From: an uncultured Alphaproteobacteria bacterium
GTDB taxonomy: Bacteria > Pseudomonadota > Alphaproteobacteria > Bin95
Length of the DNA: 10,206 nt
Direction: 5' to 3'
Assembly: GCA_913060845.1 (NCBI GenBank)
Contig: CAJXVF010000037.1
Location: 1 to 10,206, forward strand
The first letter of the stretch is position 1. Every line of letters begins with the position of its first letter. A program made the translations under genes and the position numbers. Below, piece after piece: positions 6,253-10,206 of this stretch. Under the pieces are notes generated by a model that was given only the letters and a program-made list of their open reading frames with translations, did not search any database and was not told the origin of the DNA.

Positions 6253-7962
6253 ATGAGTGAATGGGATTACATTATCGTCGGTGGCGGGTCTGCTGGATCA
6301 GTCATGGCGAACCGGTTGTCGGCAAAATCGAGCAATAAGGTGCTGTTGATCGAAGCTGGCCCGGATACGCCTCAAGGTGAAGTCCCAGCAGAAGTACAGT
6401 CCAGCTATCCAGGTGTGGCGTATTTCGACCCGCGTTTTCACTGGACCGAACTCAAAGTGACAACGCAGCCAAAGCGTCACAACGATCCAAGCTTCTCCCC
6501 GCCAAAACGCTCATATGAGCAAGCGCGGATCATGGGCGGTGGATCATCAATCAACGGCCAACTCTTCAATCGCGGCGCGCCGACGGATTTCGATGGTTGG
6601 CGGGATATGGGCGTTGAAGGTTGGGGCTGGGATGATGTGCTGCCATTCTTCAAGAAGGCGGAACGCGATCTCGATTTCCCGGAAAGCGAATGGCATGGAG
6701 ATTCAGGCCGGATTACAGTCCGCCGACTGTTTGAGGAGCAATGGGCTGGCCATTCCCATGCCGTCAAAAAAGGGCTGGCTGACGCTGGATACGATTATAT
6801 TGAGGACCAGAATGGCGCGTTTCGGGATGGATACTTCCCGCTAACAATCTCCAACGCCTTTGACCGACGCGTCTCTGCCGCCATCGGCTATCTGGATCTG
6901 CCAACGCGTCGCCGTGAGAACCTGCGCATTATGGCAGAAACTCGCGTCGGTGAAATTCTGTTTGAAGGCAAGCGCGCCTCTGGCGTTATGGCCAGCACCA
7001 AAGGCGGCAGCATGGAACGCCATAGTGCGGCCAAGGAAGTCATTGTGTGCTCCGGCTCCCTCCATTCCCCTGCGCATTTGATGCGTGCAGGCATTGGCCC
7101 AGAAGGTCATCTCAGGGAAATGGGGATTGAAGTCCGTCATGCACTGCCGGGCGTTGGCCAAAACTTGCAAGACCACCCTTCGGTCAGCCTGTCCTCATAT
7201 TTGAAGAAAGAGGACCGTATTCAGCGCGATGATGTGCGGCATATGCATATTGGCTGGCGCTTCTCCTCCAACATGCACGATGCCCCTGCGGGCGATATGT
7301 TTGCGGCCCAGGTTGCCAAATCCGCTTGGCACGACCTTGGTAAGCGGATGGGATCAATGCTGGTTTGGGTTAACCGAACTTATTCCACTGGCGAAGTGAA
7401 GTTGGCCGGTCGTGATTGGCGGGATGAGCCTGCGGTCGATTTCGGTCTTTGCTCAGACCGCCGGGACGTTGACCGGCTGGCGGACGGATTCCGCCGCTGC
7501 GCCGCGCTCTATCTGTCCGATGCGCTGCAAGGCACGGCGATTGATCCGTTCCCAACTGCCTATACAGAGCAAGTGCGCGCGGTCAGTAAGGTCAATGGGC
7601 GTAACAAGGCGCTCACTTGGCTGCTGGGCAAAGTGATGGATGGCCCGGCACCCGTGCGTAAGCTGTTGATTGAGAAGGTGATCACCGGCGGTGTGACGCT
7701 ACAGAACCTGTTGGCTGATGATGAGGCGCTTGATCAATTCGTGATCGCCAACGCCACAGGCACCTGGCACGCCACCTGCTCCTGCCGCATGGGCGGGGAC
7801 GATGACCCGATGGCGGTGACAGATAATCAGGGCAGGGTGCGCGGTGTCGAAGGCCTTCGGGTGGTTGACGCGTCGATCTTCCCGACAGTGCCCTGCGCCA
7901 ACACCAACGCACCAACCATCATGTCCGCTGAGAAGATTTCAGACGCGATTGTGAATGCTTGA
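6253..7962 (+). CDS. GMC-family FAD-dependent oxidoreductase (choline dehydrogenase-like)
   Basis: A 569-residue flavoprotein of the glucose-methanol-choline family, which oxidises alcohols, and often the resulting aldehydes, with FAD. Seen: DYIIVGGGSAGSVMANRLS at 5-23, the ADP-binding fold with GGGSAG at 10-15; LLIEAGP at 31-37; RIMGGGSSINGQLFNRG at 92-108, the first GMC signature region; CSGSLHSPAHLMRAGIGP, the second; GVGQNLQDHPSV; and near the C-terminus WHATCSCRMG with the probable catalytic His506, then PCANTNAPTIMSAEK with Asn550/Asn552. The usual HPxGTCRMG of choline dehydrogenases reads HATCSCRMG here, so the substrate is probably not choline, and no betaine genes are present. Length is normal. 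A purine-rich AGGAGAGGG lies about 12 nt before the ATG. It belongs to the operon with the two rhodaneses and overlaps the next gene by 8 nt. The electron acceptor is unknown; family identity is firm. Confidence 0.93.
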   Translation: MSEWDYIIVGGGSAGSVMANRLSAKSSNKVLLIEAGPDTPQGEVPAEVQSSYPGVAYFDPRFHWTELKVTTQPKRHNDPSFSPPKRSYEQARIMGGGSSINGQLFNRGAPTDFDGWRDMGVEGWGWDDVLPFFKKAERDLDFPESEWHGDSGRITVRRLFEEQWAGHSHAVKKGLADAGYDYIEDQNGAFRDGYFPLTISNAFDRRVSAAIGYLDLPTRRRENLRIMAETRVGEILFEGKRASGVMASTKGGSMERHSAAKEVIVCSGSLHSPAHLMRAGIGPEGHLREMGIEVRHALPGVGQNLQDHPSVSLSSYLKKEDRIQRDDVRHMHIGWRFSSNMHDAPAGDMFAAQVAKSAWHDLGKRMGSMLVWVNRTYSTGEVKLAGRDWRDEPAVDFGLCSDRRDVDRLADGFRRCAALYLSDALQGTAIDPFPTAYTEQVRAVSKVNGRNKALTWLLGKVMDGPAPVRKLLIEKVITGGVTLQNLLADDEALDQFVIANATGTWHATCSCRMGGDDDPMAVTDNQGRVRGVEGLRVVDASIFPTVPCANTNAPTIMSAEKISDAIVNA

Positions 7963-8779
7963 GGCCATGCAAGATGACCGCATTCTGGTAATGGACAGCG
8001 TTACCAAAATCGAGACCGAGGACTTTGGCAAGGTCCTAATCGCTGCATCCCATGGCGGCGTTTATGCAGGATATTTAGCGGCATTGGGCCATGGCCGCGG
8101 CGTCATTTTGAATGACGCAGGCGGCGGGCTGGATGGCGCTGGATATGGCGCGCTCGACTGGGCGGATGGCTTCGGCATGCCAGTAGCGGTCGTTGATTGC
8201 ATGTCTGCCAGAATTGGCGACGGGAAAGACATGGCCGCTAACGGCTTGATCTCACGGATGAATGCATCTGTAGCGAAAGCTGGATGTTCAATTGGCATGG
8301 CGGCGTGGGATGCAGCGAAATTGATGCTGGCATCAGCGATGTGGTCGGGCGATGCGCCCAGCTTGCCAGAAAGCCGGTTTCAGATTGATGAGGTCCCTGG
8401 CAAACGCAAAGTCTTTGGCTGCGATTCTGCCTCACTGATCAAGGAAGATGAGGACGCTGGCCAGATTGTCGTCTGCGGCTCCCATGGTGGCCTGTTTGCT
8501 GGCAACTCATCATATATTCTGAAAGCGCCGCTTTTTGGTGTGATCCTGAATGATGCAGGGCGTGGGAAAGACGATGCTGGCGTACAGCGCGTGTTTGCGG
8601 CGGAACGCATGGGCATAGCGGCTGCTGCAGTTGCCTCCACCAGCGCCCGCATCGGGGACGCTCGATCCGCTTGGGATACGGGCGTGCTCTCGGTCGTGAA
8701 TAGCCTGGCGGAGCGCGCTGGCGGCAGAGTTGGAATGACATCCAAAGAATATGTCGCGGTGCTGCAGGCAGCGAAATAA
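7955..8779 (+). CDS. Unrecognised protein made of two copies of one domain
   Basis: A 274-residue protein I do not recognise. It has a clear internal duplication: residues about 22-115 and about 166-261 align along their whole length. Shared blocks, in order: (A/G)SHGG at 31-35 and 175-179; GVILNDAG at 49-56 and 195-202; SARIGD at 84-89 and 230-235; a (N/D)TG or ANG(L/V)(I/L)S segment followed by (M/V)N; and a closing GM at about 114-115 and 260-261. A linker of about 50 residues separates the halves. There is no signal peptide or membrane segment, so it should be soluble. The conserved Ser-His-Gly-Gly, Asn-Asp and Ser-Ala-Arg groups look like ligand-binding or catalytic residues, but that is inference. 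The ATG at 7955 overlaps the GMC gene by 8 nt; ATGs at 7967 and 7991 are alternatives, none with a strong ribosome binding site, which fits translational coupling to the GMC gene. The stop is 5 nt from that of the convergent gene downstream. Confidence 0.88.
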   Translation: MLEAMQDDRILVMDSVTKIETEDFGKVLIAASHGGVYAGYLAALGHGRGVILNDAGGGLDGAGYGALDWADGFGMPVAVVDCMSARIGDGKDMAANGLISRMNASVAKAGCSIGMAAWDAAKLMLASAMWSGDAPSLPESRFQIDEVPGKRKVFGCDSASLIKEDEDAGQIVVCGSHGGLFAGNSSYILKAPLFGVILNDAGRGKDDAGVQRVFAAERMGIAAAAVASTSARIGDARSAWDTGVLSVVNSLAERAGGRVGMTSKEYVAVLQAAK

Positions 8780-8784
8780 TTGCG

Positions 8785-10083
8785 CTAAGTCGGCTCTAGT
8801 TCAGGCTCATGGCGGAACTTAACCCGGGCTTGAACACCAAACCGTTGAGCCTCAGCCTCTGCCGCTGCACCAAGCGCCTCTAGTCCAGCGGCGTTCAAGG
8901 GTTCAGCGTGGCGAATAACAACGTTCAAGCCTTGAGCGGCAGGGCGTGTCTCCAGCCTGAAGAATCCCAAAACAGACAAGTCTGCTTCTGCAATGAGTGC
9001 ATCATTCTCTGCCGTATCGGCGCCGTTTGATTGATCATAACGGTATCCACCGCCGTTGCGATCAAGGGGGGCGGCGATCAGGTCTAGCCGCAGGTCTGGC
9101 ACATCAGCATCTGGGTCATCTGCTGCATTTTCAGTGTCTGCATTTGCAGCTTGTTGCTCTAGCGCGGCTGGTTGGCTTGTGCGCAATAGATCTGCTGTCT
9201 CAGGGCCGGGCGGGCGCGTGAGCACCTGAACAACAGCCTGTATCTCTGGCGAAGCCTGGGCCGGTTGTGGTGCCGCTTGTGCTGGCGCAACGTTTGCCGC
9301 TTGCGCCGGTTGAGCCAGGGGTGGCGCAGCAGATCGATCCGTAATCACAGCAGGTTGTGGCACCGCGAACGCGGACAATGCAGGCGCTGGCGCTGGTTGA
9401 GACTGCCCGCTTGATGCCGCAACTCTCGTTAGCTCAGCTGCAATTGGCGCTTGTGTTGGCTGTGGAATAGGCGGTGTCGCTGGGATACAGCTAACGCTTG
9501 GAGCAAGTGGCGGGATAGGGAGTGGAACAATATTTGGAGGCTGCACCGGTTGCGACGTTGGGATTGTTGGCGTCGTCGGGCTACTTACGGGCGGCGGATT
9601 TGGGTTTGGTGGAGCCGGCGGAGGCCGCGCTTCCGATTGTGCAGGTATAGCTGGAGCTACAGTTGGGATGGCTTGTGGCAGAGTGGATTGAGATGGCTGC
9701 GCTGTAGTCGCCGCAGCCTGCACAACAGGTTGCTGTGGGTTGGGGCGTTGGTTTGTCGAAGGTTCTGGGATTTCCAATGTCGCCGGAGAAGCGGTGACGG
9801 ACCCAGCTGGACCGGCTGTAGTATGGACAGGCTGCGTTAAGGCCTGTTTCGGTGCCGTAGCCGTAGCTGTAGCTGTAGCTGGTGATCTTTGTTGAGCAGG
9901 CAGTGGAGTGGGTTTGGTGTCGGTCAATGTTCTCGGCGTGCGGGGCGCTGGTTTATCTGCAGATTGGGTCCTGCCTTCTGGCCGTATTGGGGCATCCTTA
10001 CCCGAAGACTGCGCAGGCAATGGCGTCATCGTGCTTGGTGGACGGGCATCTCGTGCCACAGGGTCCGGCGCTGGCTGAGACAC
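8785..10083 (-). CDS. Pro/Ala/Gln-rich protein with a FliK-like C-terminal domain
   Basis: A 432-residue protein from a GTG at 10083; an in-frame TGA at 10099-10101 leaves no room for an earlier start, and GGGGAA lies about 9 nt upstream. Residues 1 to about 325 are low complexity, rich in Pro, Ala, Gln, Thr and Ser, and surely disordered. Residues about 329-425 look folded: LRLDLIAAPL, then LSVLGFFRLETRP, GLNVVIRHAEPL, a long Ala/Glu helix and a final VQARVKFRH strand. A long disordered Pro/Gln-rich region followed by a compact domain with 'LG-strand-LNV-strand-helix-strand' is the layout of flagellar hook-length control protein FliK, where the disordered part measures the hook and the C-terminal domain switches export specificity. 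The match is by architecture, not by clear identity, and no other flagellar gene is visible, so another secreted or envelope protein is possible. A single Cys is at residue 199. Confidence 0.72.
   Translation of the reverse strand: MSQPAPDPVARDARPPSTMTPLPAQSSGKDAPIRPEGRTQSADKPAPRTPRTLTDTKPTPLPAQQRSPATATATATAPKQALTQPVHTTAGPAGSVTASPATLEIPEPSTNQRPNPQQPVVQAAATTAQPSQSTLPQAIPTVAPAIPAQSEARPPPAPPNPNPPPVSSPTTPTIPTSQPVQPPNIVPLPIPPLAPSVSCIPATPPIPQPTQAPIAAELTRVAASSGQSQPAPAPALSAFAVPQPAVITDRSAAPPLAQPAQAANVAPAQAAPQPAQASPEIQAVVQVLTRPPGPETADLLRTSQPAALEQQAANADTENAADDPDADVPDLRLDLIAAPLDRNGGGYRYDQSNGADTAENDALIAEADLSVLGFFRLETRPAAQGLNVVIRHAEPLNAAGLEALGAAAEAEAQRFGVQARVKFRHEPELEPT
9854..9877 (+). repeat. Hexanucleotide microsatellite inside the Pro-rich gene
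   Basis: Four consecutive copies of a GCYGTA unit (two GCCGTA then two GCTGTA). On the coding (minus) strand they give the Ala-Thr alternation at about residues 69-77. The unit length keeps the frame, so gain or loss of copies would change only the length of the disordered region. Confidence 0.8.
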
Positions 10084-10128
10084 TTGGTGTGTTCCCCGTC
10101 AGCACCTATGGCCCAGATTTGAGGTTGT

Positions 10129-10197
10129 GATTTAAGGAGAGATTGGGTCTGGTCGTAGTGACGAAGGAACGAAGATGAGACCCAATCTCTCCAAATC
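10129..10197. repeat. Strong 69-nt imperfect inverted repeat
   Basis: GGAGAGATTGGGTCT at 10136-10150 is the exact reverse complement of 10178-10192. After a two-base AA bulge on the left arm the pairing continues with GATTT at 10129-10133 against AAATC at 10193-10197, giving 20 pairs around a 27-nt loop. The loop itself has TCGT-AGTG-ACGA at 10153-10164. Neither strand has a T run after the stem, so it is not a standard intrinsic terminator. It lies about 45 nt upstream of the Pro-rich gene's start and could be a dispersed palindromic repeat, a 5' leader structure, or the end of a transcript from the right. The remaining bases 10084-10128 hold no other recognisable feature. Confidence 0.8.
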
Positions 10198-10206
10198 AAA
10201 ATCGCC

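Noticed and set aside
9451..9840. A plus-strand open frame rich in Trp and Arg
   Set aside because: It is the antisense of the Pro/Gln/Ala-rich coding region; Trp/Arg richness follows directly from reverse-complemented Pro and Gln codons.

Overview
The window looks like chromosome from an alphaproteobacterium. That is an inference from moderate-to-high GC, GGAGG-type ribosome binding sites, tight gene packing, and the mix of an Si-specific transhydrogenase, an MmgE/PrpD enzyme, a GMC oxidoreductase and paired rhodaneses. No rRNA, tRNA, CRISPR array, transposase or phage gene was seen.

Layout from left to right. (1) 1-1170, minus strand: an MmgE/PrpD-family enzyme whose 3' end lies outside the window. 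(2) A divergent promoter region, then sthA (soluble pyridine nucleotide transhydrogenase) on the plus strand. Its natural N-terminus is separated from the body by an in-frame TAA at 1391-1393, exactly where relatives carry a Tyr. (3) Minus strand, convergent with sthA: an RTX-type calcium-binding protein (3685-5169) built from about 42 unbroken nonapeptide repeats, followed after 45 nt by a small membrane-anchored protein with two PAS-like regions and no output domain (2803-3639). (4) A 226-bp divergent region holding a short inverted repeat. (5) A plus-strand operon at 5396-8779: two tandem paralogous single-domain rhodaneses, a GMC-family FAD oxidoreductase, and an unrecognised protein made of two copies of one domain, overlapping the GMC gene by 8 nt. 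(6) 8785-10083, minus strand: a Pro/Ala/Gln-rich protein with a C-terminal domain resembling flagellar hook-length control proteins. (7) A strong 69-nt imperfect inverted repeat near the right edge.

The most coherent unit is the rhodanese-rhodanese-GMC-duplicated-domain operon. It combines two sulfur-transfer proteins and an alcohol or aldehyde oxidising flavoprotein with a family I do not recognise, so it may be an undescribed small pathway, but the substrate cannot be read from sequence. The RTX and PAS genes may form a second transcription unit for an exported calcium-binding protein. No type I secretion genes are in view.
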